DNA from: Cycas panzhihuaensis
Taxonomy: Eukaryota; Cycadophyta
Direction of reading: 5' to 3'
DNA: 64,000 bases
NCBI GenBank assembly: GCA_023213395.1
Contig: CM041465.1
Coordinates: 161,951,741-162,015,740 of the forward strand
In this document: one piece after another, positions 1 through 11,962 of the stretch
How the letters are laid out: every line of letters starts with the position of its first letter
Numbering within the stretch: position 1 is the stretch's first letter
Program-made: the position numbers and the translations under genes
The notes under the pieces: generated by a model
Told to the model about the DNA's origin: nothing
Seen by the model: the letters and a program-made list of their open reading frames with translations, nothing else
The model's database searches: none

Positions 1-222
1 GGAGTGCACTTTACCTACCTCTACACTCTCCTCTCTTGGGGGTTTTATTAGAGTATTTAGTGCTTATTATGTATTAATCTTTATCATGTTCTTAAATGTT
101 TCTCTTGTTTATTCTACTTGAGTGCTCATGAGTTGATGGCTCTTAGAGTTTGCTTCTTCTCCCATTACTTATGGTGTTCTAAGCTCTCTCAGTATTCTCC
201 TACCCAATTATTTACTGGATTT
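1..222. other. Unassigned left flank
   Basis: T-rich, low-complexity DNA left of copia-A. I see no ORF, repeat boundary or RNA gene. It is presumably the host DNA or an older repeat into which copia-A inserted. Confidence 0.4.
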
Positions 223-470
223 TGTTAAAAATACTACTTGACTAATATAAATATTAAGCACAAATCTTTATTATTATTATTTTTGGGCCAACGAATGTTT
301 ATTTTTAGGTCTTATGGATCTATATATATCCAAAGATCTCTTTGTACTCTATAGCTTTTGGATCAATGTAATTGAGTGTTCTAAGGTGGGTTTACCCACT
401 GGGTATCATGTGTATTCATCTTTGAGATTGGTGTGTATGTTCGATCTAGTTTTGCTCCCATTTTTTAACA
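223..470 (+). repeat. 5' LTR of copia-A
   Basis: A 248-bp direct repeat of 6218-6465, same length, starting TGTTAA and ending TTAACA. The primer site follows at once, which fixes the right edge. Its first 45 bp resemble the start of the copia-B LTR. Confidence 0.95.
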
Positions 471-483
471 TGGTATCAGAGCA
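471..483 (+). other. Primer binding site of copia-A (tRNA-iMet)
   Basis: TGGTATCAGAGC directly abuts the 5' LTR. It is complementary to the 3' end of plant initiator-Met tRNA, the usual primer for copia reverse transcription, and is undamaged here. Confidence 0.93.
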
Positions 484-2226
484 TGGAGTTGTACGTTGCC
501 ACCGGGTAAGCTGCATGGTGTCCTGATCTGATTACTAGTCATTTAGAAGGAGTCTGGTGTAGTGCAGAATTGGTGCAGCCCATTTGACGTTCAAGTTTGA
601 AGGTTATTGGCCTATGAAGTTGCTTCAAATGCCCCTTGTGGTCTCATTTAAAGGTACTTTTTAGTCTTTTTCCCTTCTCTTGCTTAATTGTCTCTGTCGT
701 GTTGAATGCTTTCTGCTTTGTATGCACATGTCCTCCTTCTTATTTATATAAGTTATAAACTCTAAAGCTATTATAGATATACTATGTTTATAGTCATTTT
801 TCTTCAATTTTTGTACCTGGACAAACAAATCTTAAGTATTTTAACTGTAAGCATATCATTTTTTTTGTCACTTTTCTGCGCTCCTCCTCTCTTTGTAATC
901 CATTACTCTTCGCCCTCATTGATTATATATGTACCTATACGTTACTCTGTATATCTGCGACTTTACTCTCCCATGTGTGTAGCACTTCATATACACTGTG
1001 TGTTTAGCATGTTTAGCACTGCGTATACAATGTGTGTTTGGCGTGTTTAGCACTGCATATACACTGTGTGTTTGGCATGTTTAGCACTATGTATACACTA
1101 TGTGTTTGGCATGTTTAGCACTACATATACAATGTGTGTTTAGCATGTTTAGCATTGCATATACACTATGTGTTTGGTGTATAAATAATGAGTTTATCAC
1201 TGCATATACACTACGTGTTTGGCATATACACTGCATGTTTGGCACTGCATATGCATCTATATATTACTATGTATACGCTCGTTGGTTTTGCATTGGATTT
1301 TCATGTGTATCTGCATTGATTTTCTCATGCAACTATCTGTATATCAATATGTACATTTCATGCTTAATGACTACATATACTGGCTATGTATATGATTGGC
1401 GTGATTCCTCTTCTATGTATACCCTTGCGTGATTGTTGTATATATCCTCGTGTCTATTGTACTGTGTATTCTCACATGTTTTTTTGGCTACATATACCTA
1501 GTGCATGTCAACTACACTTTATCATATTCTTTTACATCATTCTTCCATGTATTTATAGTGAGTTTCCAATGTCTTGTATATATTAATTAGCATTCAATAT
1601 ATTCAACAGCGTGTATTCACCATGCATATACTCCAACATCAACTCTCTATCTTTGTTGCATCATTTTTTATCTTCATATTTGAGTGTATGCAGTGCTGAG
1701 TGTGTATCATTTTTTTGAACACTATTTGCTACCTCCATTTACCAGTACCTTTTAGTATGATAATCAGGGGCATTTTGTGTTAGTTCTTGTTAGTCGCCAA
1801 CATCAATACAACTATACATGAAAGTTATTTAGGAGTTTTGGTGCAGTTAGGGTTCATGCAGATCACTATAAATAAATCAAACTGTTAAAGATTAATGATG
1901 TATATTATGGTTGCCTTGGTGAGATACATTATATATTTCGACCTTATACAATAATGTATCATTGCCCTTCATTGATTTTTTTATGAAGGCTTATTATTAT
2001 TTATATTGAGTTGTATTCATAGATTTGAGTTGGAGTTGAGCATTCTGGTATTTAGGTGACAAGATTGCATTGATTTAAATATCAGACTTAGGAGTTTTGG
2101 TTCATATGTTTCCGATTTTAAAGTGCCTAGTTTGAGTGGAGCTTGAGTTATGATTTTAAATCTGAAATTCAAGAAGGGTGTTTGAGTTAGTTGAATTTCT
2201 AATTCATTTTTCTATTTAATTCGATC
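484..2226 (+). other. Long untranslated leader of copia-A
   Basis: About 1.74 kb separates the primer site from the gag start, long for a copia element. It is T-rich and holds a 34-bp tandem repeat (983-1258). The open frames here (for example near 784-1050 and 1100-1432) are translations of the repeat and resemble no protein family I know. Confidence 0.75.
983..1258 (+). repeat. 34-bp minisatellite in the copia-A leader
   Basis: Five head-to-tail 34-bp copies start at 983, 1017, 1051, 1085 and 1119. A sixth diverged copy starts at 1153, and partial copies run to about 1258. The core is CACTGCATATACACTGTG followed by a TTTGGCATGTTTAG-like half. Copies differ by a few bases, mostly transitions. 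Confidence 0.9.
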
Positions 2227-5200
2227 ATGGAGAAGCTTGCACCATTAGTTACATTTAATGGAAACAATTTTAATGAGTGGAAAGCACATATGGAGCTCAT
2301 TTTAATGGTAAATCAGCTATGGGGAATCACTAAGTCACCTTTGTTAAGCATGTCTTTGGATGAAAAAGATCATGTACATGTCGAAGAGAGATAGTTTATG
2401 GCTATTAGGTTACTTAAGCTACCTTTGGCTCCCGATCAAAGAGCTTTAGTGCATAATCTTGAAACTCTGTATGAAATATAGATCAAACTATGTGAGACTT
2501 TTGAGAAAAAGAAGACAAATCATCGGGTTGCCCTCATGATGGAATTGTTGAATGCAAAAGTAGAAGACGAAAATAACATTAGTGCCTTCCTAAACAAGAT
2601 TATTGATTTGAGAAATAAGTTAGATGAATTGAAATCAAACTCAATAGATGATGCCTTGTTGTTTGCCATTATTATGTCAAAGTTACCAACTACATTTGCC
2701 ACCTTTCAAACAGTTTATAGGAGTGATGAAGCCATGGAAGGTGAGTCTTTTGAGTCCTTAAAAAATCTGATCTTAGCTAAAGATGCCAAATTGAAGCATC
2801 ATGGGATGCTTGGTGGTTCAGTTTCAAATCAGGCCTTGATAATGAAGACATAGAAGAAGGATATATTCCATGAAAACAAGTCTACACAGAAGATTAGTGA
2901 GACCTCTCATGAAAAGAAGAAGTTAGTGGGAAAGTGCAACTACTGCAAGAAAGATGGTCACATGGAAAGAAATTATTGGATCAAGAAATGGGACAAGCAC
3001 AAGGTAAGTCAAGATGACAAGGGGAAAAGTGTTACAGCACATTATATTCGGGCATCAATAATGTCATCTGAAAAGAAAGATTATTGGATCCTAGACTCAG
3101 GTGCTCAAAAACACATCACCTATCAAAAGCATATTTTTGATGCCTTAGATATAAGTTCAATTAATGCTAATGTGATTCTTAGAGATGCCAATGTTTTTCT
3201 TGTAGAAGGTATTGGAATCATTTCGCTTATAGGTGGAAAATTTAATGGTGTTTATTATGTGCCTTAAATGAAGCTAAATCTTCTCTCAGCCTGGGAAATC
3301 TACAAGCAAGATATGAAAATAGAGCTCTACAATGATAAATGTTTAGTTAGAGATCCAAAGAAACACTTCTCTATTATTGCTACTGGGAAAGTATAGGATA
3401 ACTTTTGGGTGTTTGAGTCTTTTAAAACCCAGCAGGATTCTTATATTTTCATTGCCAGTGCTAATGATATGAGTAAGTTGTGACATGAAAGATTGGGTCA
3501 TCTTAACTATGGTAGCATCAATTTAATGAATCGATTGAAGATGGTAATTAGTTTACCTCAAATTCAATGTTCAAAGGGTTCTTGTGAAAGATGTATATAT
3601 GGAAAGCATCATCGTTATCCTTTTGCTAGAGATAATGCATGGAAGGCAAAAGAGAAACTTGAACTTGTCCATATTGATATGATGGGTCCATTATCAAATC
3701 CTTCTATTTCTAGAGCTTGCTATGTACTTGTATTTGTGGATGATTTTAGCAGAAAAACCTAGGTTTTCTTTTTGAAGAATAAGTCTGATGTATTTGATAG
3801 ATTTTGTGAATGGAAAACTTGTGTTGAAAATGAATGTGGTATGAAGATTAGGAAATTAAGAAGTGATAATGGAAAGGAGTATGATAAAAATGCCTTTCAT
3901 CAGCTCTGTCTTGCCAATGGTATTAAGCAGGAATTTACTGTTCTATATACCCCACAGTTAAATGGTGTAGTAGAGAGAAAAAATCGTACCATAATGGAAA
4001 TGGTGAGGTGCATGGTGCATGGTAAGAGTTTTCCTCCCAAGTTTTGGATAGAAGCTATGGCGACAACAGTTCATATTTTGAATAGGGTACCTACTTCTAT
4101 TGTTCGTGGCATTACCCCTGAAGAATGTTAGACTGGTCAAAAACCTTCCATTAATTATTTTAAGGTATTTGGGTGCATTGCCTATGCACACATTCGAGAC
4201 GAATATCGCAAGAGTTTAAAGTGTATTTTTGTGGGGTACTCTCCTAAGTGTAAGGCTTATAGACTTTGGGATCCGCAAGGGGGGGAAATCTTGATTAGTC
4301 AGGATGTTAAGTTTGACAAGTCACTGACATATCATGTTGATAGATCATCTGAAGATGTATTTTATCCTCCACTTCTACCTTTTCCAAGTCATGATTCTAT
4401 AGATTTACAGGTACATGAGTCTATTCTGCATAATGTTTCTGAAGCAGGACCAAGTGGAAGTTATTTTGAGGACCCATCACAGGTTGAAATACTAACTACA
4501 CCTTATATTCCATTGTGGGCAAAAAGAACCATTGAAGACTCAGGAATGATGATTAAAAATCTAGAAGATAGTCGAAGGACAAGGAGTCAATATGCCAGTC
4601 AGGTCTTAGTGATGAACACCAACGACTTTATCTCATTTGACGAAGTGAAGGAAGATCCGCAATGGAAAGCTGTGATGGAGGAATAATTTGGTTCTCTTAT
4701 GAAGAACAATACATGGGATTTAGTTCAGCTTCCTCCCTCAAAGAATCGGGTTGGCTACAAGTGGGTCTACGAGGTAAAGTATCACTCCAATGGTGAAGTA
4801 GACAAGTATAAAGCTAGACTTGTAGCTCAAGGTTTTAAACAAAAAGAAGGAATCGATTATGAAGAGACTTTTGCACCGGTCTCTAAGATTTTAATAGTCT
4901 GTTTGATCCTTGCTTTAGTAACTACTTTTGGTTGGGTGTTACGTCAAATGGATGTAAAGTCCGCTTTTCTTCATGGAGATTTGAAGGAGGAGATTTACAT
5001 GGCCCAACCCCTAGGTTTCGTGAAGAAAGGATAGGAGCATTTAGTGTGTTGATTGAAGAAATCTCTTTATGGCCTAAAATAAGCACCAAATTCTTGGTAA
5101 AAGAAGATTGATACTAAATTAAAGGATGATGGTTTTGTGACAACAGATTTTGAACCAAGTCTTTATATTAGGAAGAAAGGATCTTCAATTGTTCTTGTTG

Positions 5201-6174
5201 TTTTGTATGTGGATGACCTTATCATTACAAGAAATTGTAGTAGGACAATTGCAAATACAAAGACCTTTTTGGGTCATAACTTCGATATGATAGATCTTGG
5301 TCCTCTCCATCATTTTTTGGGCATCGAGATTAAGCAGATGAAAGATCACATCATGATGTTGTAGATAAGGTATGCTTAATCCCTACTTGAGAAATTTAGA
5401 ATGAAGGATTGCAAACTGGCTAAAATACCATGTGTGAAGGGCACACAGCTTCAAAAGAACATGGATAAACTAGCTATAGATGGGATATTATATCGGTAAT
5501 TAGTAGGGAGTTTGATTTATCTAACTCATACTAGACCTGATATTGTGTATGCTATTGGATTAGTGTCTTATTTTATGCAAAATCCCCAAGATCCACATTT
5601 GAATGCAACGAAGAGGATTTTGAAGTATATTAAGGGTACACTTAATCTTTGCCTTGAATACCTTCATGGTGGCAAGGCAAAATTATATGGGTATACAGAT
5701 GCTGATTGGGGCAGAGATGCAGGAGACCGAAAATCAACCGCAGGGTATATTTTTGGCATAGGAAATGGGTTTATCTCTTGGCAATCCAAAAAGTAATCTA
5801 TTATGGCCTTCTCTTCTACAGAAGTAGAGTATCAAAGTTTAAGTGTTGGTGTAATGGATGTTGTATGGTTACAGGGACTTTTGGAGACACTTGGTGTATC
5901 ATCTAGCACTCTAGTTATTCACTGTGATAATCAAAGTGTTATTTGATTTTCAAAGAATCTAGAGTTTCACGCATGTACAAAGCACATTGAAATCCAGCAT
6001 CACTACATCTATGAGTTAATCAGATTGGGAAAGATGCAGGTTGAATATTATCCAAGTGAGGAGCAGCTTGCCGACGTGTTCACCAAGGCTCTTACTGAAG
6101 ATCAGTTTTTGAAGATTCGTGTATATTTGGGACTTAGTCTTGAAGGAGAATCTATTTTTCAAGACAAAGGTTAG
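2227..6174 (+). pseudogene. Copia-A gag-pol, one frame with many stops
   Basis: Would encode the Ty1/copia polyprotein (capsid, protease, integrase, RT, RNase H). It starts at the ATG at 2227, where the copia gag motif VTFNGNNFNEWKAHM begins, and all later domains stay in this frame to the TAG at 6172: about 1315 codons, no net frameshift, roughly 18 internal stops. The zinc knuckle near residue 237 has its last Cys changed to Tyr. The protease LDSGA is near residue 290. Integrase has its HHCC region from about residue 420 and D484, D547, E583, an exact D35E spacing. RT YVDD is near residue 994 and the RNase H TDADW near 1158. Most stops lie where related copies have Gln, Trp or Arg, consistent with C-to-T/G-to-A decay. 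No product is expected. Confidence 0.95.
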
Positions 6175-6208
6175 ACACTTCATTATTTTAAAGACCAATA
6201 TTTACATT

Positions 6209-6217
6209 AAGGAGGGA
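6209..6217 (+). other. Polypurine tract of copia-A
   Basis: AAGGAGGGA lies immediately before the 3' LTR and is the expected plus-strand primer. The surrounding motif (TTTACATTAAGG) recurs at the 3' ends of copia-B and copia-D. Confidence 0.85.
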
Positions 6218-6465
6218 TGTTAAAAATACTACCTGACTAATGTAAATATTAAGCACAAATCTTTATTATTATTATTTTTGGGCTGATGAATGTTTATTTT
6301 TAGGTCTTACAAATCTATATATATTCAAAGATCTCCTTATACTCTACAGCTTTTGTATCAATGTAATTAAGTGTTCTAAGGTGGGTTTACCCACTGGATA
6401 TCGTGTGTATTTGTTTATAAGATTGGTGTGTACGTTCGATCTGGTTTTGCTCCCATTTTTTAACA
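6218..6465 (+). repeat. 3' LTR of copia-A
   Basis: A 248-bp direct repeat of 223-470, with the same termini and no indel between the two copies. Confidence 0.95.
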
Positions 6466-9400
6466 TGTGGAGCACTACCTCATAACTTCTTAAAATCCTT
6501 TCATTGTCTTCCTTATAGATCTTTGGTTATTCTTAAAGGCTATAAATAGTCTCTACTAAGGCCATTGAAATGTCATTTAATGATCTTCCTCTATATCTTA
6601 GAATCTCCTCTATATTTATATTTTCAAAGTTAGGATCTTCCCAATCTTCATGAGATATTCAAGTATCATTCCCATAAAATGCTCCTTATATCCTCATAAT
6701 ATCTCTTACTCTTCTAAATGGGATTTCCTCTACTTAAAGCTAAGTAGTTTTCACTCACTATATTTGTACTCAAATTTGGTAAACTATCAAGTTCTTATTA
6801 ATCACTCAAACTTTAAATTTGAGACTCTAGCAATCCCCTTGAAAGCTTCCACCTTAAAGCTTTAATACCACCTCTATCATGGCCCCTCATCTTAGTTGTG
6901 ACTCACTAGAGTCCACCAACCAAGCCAACATCTACCTAATCTACTTGAATTACAAAATCTAAAATTAGAGTTATATAAGCATACATAATGGAGAACACAT
7001 ACCTAAAGATGTTGTTGGTTCAACAAGTCAATGATGTTTCCTATAGATTTTAAAAGCATAATCTCAATAGTTATAAATTTTAGAAAATAGGACAAGTATT
7101 ATTGGATTTCAATTTACTATTACGACATCTTTTACACACTTAACTTGATTGAAAAAGGGAGTAACCAAATTATTCAAATGGGTTCACTACCCAACCAACC
7201 AAATTCTTAATGAGGAAAATGCCCCTAAGGTGAAGCACATGATATGAATATAGGATAACAAGTTAGTCGCGAAACTCTCAATCCTTAACCTATCTTAATG
7301 ACTTCCTTAGTCACAAAACTATAATAAATTACTACCAAGTTATTTTTGAACCTTCTACTACACTTAATTTATGCAACATTATCTTGAAATATTATACCAT
7401 ATATGGTTTTTTATTGTTGCATGTTTCATAAAACATAATACATAAAAAATGGGGTTGTGAATCCATACCCTATAGACATTACTCATGCATACAAAAGTAA
7501 TTGAGGAGGAGACTTGCTCAACCCCTGAGGGGACTCACTCAACCCTCAAAGGAAGGATGACTCACCAAACCCAAGTTCTTGTCAAAATCTCAAAGGAAAT
7601 GGGACTTGTTTAACCCAAATTCCTTTCAAAAGATAGAGGAGACTTGTGTGACTCTCAAGAAATAAGGACTTGCTCAACCTAAACCCTACACAGTAAACTA
7701 TAATCTAGCACCTTTAAAATAGACTAATGAGATTGACATGGCAATAAATACATACATTCATTCTATTTACTAAATATATTCCCTACATCAGATGAAGATA
7801 AAATCTTAAGAGATTTCTCTAAGTGTATATTTATCTATTCTATGAAACTATTCTAAAGTATATCTATAAAAAACTTATTTAAGATAATTTCTACCATAAA
7901 ATACTCAAGAAGATTCCTTTATAAGCTTTAGAGCTTACTCTTACATCATTCCTTCTAATAATGACTCAATGACCCAACCTTGATCACTCAAGATTTCAAA
8001 CTACTCCTTGGCTTCTGATTTTATTTATTCAAGTCTTTTGACACCATCTCTATCACACCTCTAGTTGCTTTCCTAAAGAACAATATTACCTAGTGATGGA
8101 TAAAGATTAATGAATGTAGTGGCCAATGAAAAGATGATTGAACATTAAGAAGAAATCCCTTTGAATTTCCTATAAGTATTAGCTCAAAATTCAATCCTCT
8201 ATTTTAGATAATATATCTTATAGGTCTCTTGGATATGCCTTACCCCTGCTCCGTGTTCCCAATTCAATGTTATTATGATCAAGAAAGATAAAATGTAAGG
8301 CTAAAAAATGGAATCAAGATAGTCAAGAGATAATGAATATTAGAATTTAATACCTTTTCGTTTCTTCTTTTTACAACTCTATCTACACTCTAGGGTGAGT
8401 TAATTCACCTTTATTAATATCATTACGGCTTAATGAGGGGCTCTACCTTGTGGTGAATATATTAAGATCTTAGTTATTACTATTAGTATTATTGTTGTAC
8501 ACTCTTTAATGAAAATATCTTTGCATGGATGTCTTCATATATCCTTCTTCTTGCTTAGGTGTATTGGCACTTTCAATATGTACTTAACATATTTAATTTA
8601 GGATTAATCATTTCCCTAATGAGATGGTTCTAGGTGATTATGTGAGTACTTTCCAATTGCATTAATGTCCCTAAGATCTATCAAACATGTCCTCTATTGT
8701 ATGAGTGACAATCCTTCCTTATAAGCTCAAAAGTCAAGATTTCACATTATAACTCTTTATTTTTATATTTTCATAATCTTATATGTGAGTGTTTAAACTA
8801 AAAAATTCTTTTGCAAAAGTTTGAAAGATATGTCTTTATTTGTATCCTTATTTTATAATATTATACTTGGCTATATATATCCTTTTATACAATTGTGTAT
8901 TTGCAAAATTGTAAAGCACTCCTTTATTTGTTGCTTTATGTTTAACAAATTTAAGTTTTTTAGCTTTGTGATAGTACTCAAGCCCATATATTAGTTAGTA
9001 AGAGAATGATATTAATCATGATGTCATTTCGTAACTTTACACCTAGATGATTAAAGGGTCCCACTTGCTAACTCATTTATAAAATTACAAGAGACTCTCC
9101 TCTTTACATCCTCTATTTTATAATTTTAGAGTTAGGCCCTCGAGAACCCATACTCAATTAATTGTTTACAAGATTACAAAAGATTCTTTACTTGCCTTCT
9201 TACTTTACCATTTTATGAATGAAAAGTTCTAAGTCCACCTTCGATAATGTACTTGTAAATTTGTAAAAAAACCTTTTACTTGTAGTCTAACCTTATAATT
9301 TTGTAATCTAATCTCCTTATATCTTCACTCGATTATCTATTTATGAATTTGTAAGAAGTATTTTATTTAAAAAATAAATAATTAGGAGGATTACTTAAAT

Positions 9401-9510
9401 TTTTATAGCTTCCCTCTTTGATGTCCAATTTTAATGTTCTGCAACTCATTCGAAAGCTAAAACTTATTCTTTGACTTGGTGGATTTACCCTTAGTAAAAT
9501 ATATGTTAAT
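6466..9510. other. Unassigned AT-rich DNA
   Basis: About 3 kb with no ORF or protein motif I recognise on either strand. The only internal structure I see is a degenerate short repeat near 7505-7685. It may be a very old retroelement; the frames are full of stops. Confidence 0.4.
7505..7685. repeat. Degenerate short repeats (GACTTGCTCAACCC-like)
   Basis: The motif GACTTGCTCAACCC and variants (GACTCACTCAACCC, GACTTGTTTAACCC) occur about five times at uneven spacing, separated by CTCAAAGGAA-like stretches. It looks like a decayed minisatellite. No function is suggested. Confidence 0.5.
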
Positions 9511-9754
9511 TGTTACACGACTAATCCTTTAAGCATTTAAGATAAAAAAATATGAAGAGAAATTAAAAAAATAAGATAAAGAAGAAGGTAGATTCTGAAG
9601 AACATAACATCATATAATCTTTACAATAGAGTGGGGTATATATAACACTCACCCCCTCATTATTATATTCTTACCTTTATGTTAATCAATAATATTAATC
9701 CTCATATGATGGAGGGTCATAACCCTCTTTAACATGTGGTGAAGGCTCACCACA
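9511..9754 (-). repeat. 3' LTR of element T
   Basis: About 244 bp, matching 11303-11565 apart from small indels. On the plus strand it begins TGTTACACGA and ends CTCACCACA. The polypurine tract (GGAAGAGGGCA on the minus strand) is just to its right. Confidence 0.85.
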
Positions 9755-10264
9755 TGCCCTCTTCCATCAAATGCTTTACCCTTGAAGCATCTTGATACAT
9801 AGATACATGTCACCACCTCCTACTACTAGTATCCAACCAATAGGTCCATCAAAGATTAACTAAAATTTTCACATAGAATAGGGATCTATCCATCCTAAAT
9901 AGATATTTATATGCCTAGAATCTATGTGACCTTGGAACCTTAAACTTGAATGATATACATGCATGGGGTACTTAGTTTGTGAGGGTTTCATATGATAAGT
10001 GTGTTAATGCAAGTCTCCTGATAATGTGGGTGTTAATAAGGTCCCATTTTGGTACGTGTTTTAGCCTTTGATGAGTGATAATCTTTCTTTTCCTTAGCTA
10101 CAATTAGTGGTGTGGAATGGAAAATAGCTTATACTACTTGCTCCTAATATTATTTTTCTCCCTCATTATCTTTCTTTTATTCTTAACATTGTGGAGTGGG
10201 GATAATTCCTTGTACTACCTATTGACTATACTTCTCAAGTATTTGGTAAGCTTCTTGTTTGTCT

Positions 10265-10480
10265 TACTCAAGGATTTCCATCTCCTTGCACCAAGAAGTA
10301 TTATATTTTAGAAAGATAGTTGATGTTAACTAATAAAATATATTGTATGGATTAGTATGAGATCCATACCACTTATTGAATCAAAGGTAAGACTCTCCTT
10401 ATAGATACAATGAGGCTACCTTGGACATCTCTTCACCGGTACTATAATCTTTAGTAAGTAATTTTAAATATGTATGCATA
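10265..10480 (-). pseudogene. Gag remnant in element T
   Basis: Minus-strand translation gives a capsid-like stretch: MHTYLKLLTKDYSTGEEMSK, then VASLYL and GESYL with stops between. It has the gag signature in which residues resembling ASLYLxGEA precede a Trp-rich turn. Several stops interrupt it and no zinc knuckle follows. The match is by eye only, so the family is uncertain; a gypsy-type gag is my best guess. Confidence 0.4.
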
Positions 10481-10689
10481 TCTCTAAGCTAGTCATTTAT
10501 GGAAAGGGTCTCATCAACATTAAATGTGTGAGGTATAGGCCTTTCTGTAGATATGATAACATGAATGTGAGAGAGATTAGGGGGTGTCTATAGCCTATTA
10601 TCCCCTAATTTTAATACAAAAATAGATATTAGGCCTTAAGAGCAATGGTTTTGTGACCAAAGTCTAAATGGCCAAAAAAGTATAATACG

Positions 10690-11288
10690 AAACTCTTAAT
10701 TTTAAAATTTTATTTATAAAGAAAAACTAAAAAATATATAAAATATAATTAAAATTATGGCCTCTAAAATATAATTCTAATGGTTAAGCTAGAATCAAAT
10801 TTTGATAGTATGCTAAAAAGTTATAACCTTTTTAAGAAATTTATTTGTAGGGTTTTTAAGAACTACAATAGTATCTATTGATAAAATTCTAATAACTTTC
10901 TACTTAAAAATTTGATTAACCTCAAGCTGCTTTCATTGGAAAGTAAATTAAAAAATACATAGAATCAAAAAAACTTTAAGGTCATTTGGATACATGTAGT
11001 TAAAGTTATAGCTCCTTAAAGTTGAGGTTATATATCTGTCCCAAAAATATGGTGACAAAAAAATATGTTGAAATTAAATTTACAATAATTTGTGTAACTT
11101 TTCACTAAAACCAGCACTATAACTACTCAAAATTTATGTACAGGCCTTTTCATCTCAATATATCTATTGATTCTTTAAAAGTGTTTTATTTAAACTCCCA
11201 ATGAGTAGAACTTTCACATGCCAAAAACCCTAGAAAAAAAATAAATGGCTAAAAAATAGATCCATTTCTCTTGTATGGACTAAAAATA
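10690..11288 (-). other. Shared leader module, copy 1 (element T)
   Basis: Noncoding sequence just downstream of the primer site. On the minus strand it matches 35150-35640 (copia-C) and 17190-17700 (element F). Shared landmarks include GAGCTATAACTTTAACTACA, CCAAATGACCTTAA and AAAGTTATTAG. It holds no ORF. Confidence 0.75.
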
Positions 11289-11300
11289 GCTTTGATACCA
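11289..11300 (-). other. Primer binding site of element T
   Basis: Reads TGGTATCAAAGC on the minus strand, 2 bp from the right LTR. It fixes the element's orientation. Confidence 0.85.
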
Positions 11301-11302
11301 CT

Positions 11303-11565
11303 TGTTATATGATTAATCCTTTAAGCATTTAATATAAAGAAATATGAAGAGAAATAGAAGAACTAAGATAAAGAAGAAGGCAAGGTTCTTAAGAATATAA
11401 CATCATATCATATTATACCATCATCATATCATCTTTACAATAGAGTGGAGTATATATAATAATTACCCCCTCATTATTATATTCCTACCTTTATGTTAAT
11501 AATTCTATTAATCCTCAAGATTGAGGGTCATAACCATCTTTAACATATAGTGAAGGCTCACCACA
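11303..11565 (-). repeat. 5' LTR of element T
   Basis: About 263 bp, matching 9511-9754. It is longer because of a short TCATATCATATTATACCA-type expansion in its middle. Confidence 0.85.
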
Positions 11566-11962
11566 TTGATTAACTAGATTTTGTATCCTAAAGAAGTCAT
11601 GAAGATCTCTAAGTCTATTGTCTACCCCTATATTTACTTTTTCTTATATTCTTCCCTCATTTATAATATGTACAATCTCATTTGTACTACCCATCTAAGT
11701 AATTAGGATACTTTTATATTATATAAGCAACAAATAAAAAATAATTTTATATTGAATAACATATTGACAAAAAATAGATAAATAGATTTAAGTCTAAATG
11801 GACTATAACCTAAACACTAAGCTACTTTCTAAGTTAAAAGATCAAAATGGTACATCTCTACATTTGGTGTTACATAATTATGTACTCACCTCACATGAAA
11901 TAAGTAAGCTAAAAGAAAATATTATTTATTATATATTTACTAGAGTCACAGTCTGTCTATAG
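11566..11962. other. Unassigned spacer
   Basis: About 400 bp of AT-rich DNA between elements T and E. I see no ORF, repeat or motif. Confidence 0.4.

Larger units (their letters stand above)
223..6465 (+). mobile_element. Copia-A, full-length Ty1/copia LTR retrotransposon
   Basis: A complete but dead copia element. Two 248-bp LTRs (TGTTAA...TTAACA) flank, in order, a tRNA-iMet primer site, a long leader, a single gag-pol frame and a polypurine tract. Protein order gag, protease, integrase, RT, RNase H is the Ty1/copia order. By hand count the LTRs differ at about 23 of 248 positions, about 21 of them transitions, so it is an old insertion. The 5-bp flanks (GATTT left, TGTGG right) do not match, so no target-site duplication is visible; the flank may have decayed or the element may be a recombinant. 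Copia-B and copia-D are relatives. Confidence 0.95.
9511..11565 (-). mobile_element. Element T, short non-autonomous LTR element
   Basis: Direct repeats 9511-9754 and 11303-11565 flank only about 1.55 kb. A reversed primer site (GCTTTGATACCA on +, at 11289-11300) sits 2 bp from the right LTR, and a reversed polypurine tract follows the left LTR, so the element reads on the minus strand. Flanking 5-mers are TTAAT and TTGAT, a target-site duplication with one G/A change. There is no protease, RT or integrase. The only protein trace is gag-like, so it must have depended on another element for enzymes. Confidence 0.85.

Noticed and set aside
314-526. 70-codon open frame at the copia-A 5' LTR and primer site
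   Set aside because: It overlaps the LTR and primer site and resembles no protein.
784-1432. Two open frames of 88 and 110 codons
   Set aside because: They are translations of the 34-bp minisatellite and the T-rich leader; Cys/Tyr/Val-rich with no domain.
223-6470. Target-site duplication for copia-A
   Set aside because: GATTT and TGTGG do not match, even allowing transitions.
6466-9510. Search for a minus-strand RT or integrase in this gap
   Set aside because: No YVDD/FVDD-type motif or HHCC region was found on either strand, so no element was called.
10117-10311. Plus-strand Leu/Phe-rich frame of 64 codons that looks like a membrane peptide
   Set aside because: It lies antisense to the gag trace of element T, in T-rich DNA, with no homology.
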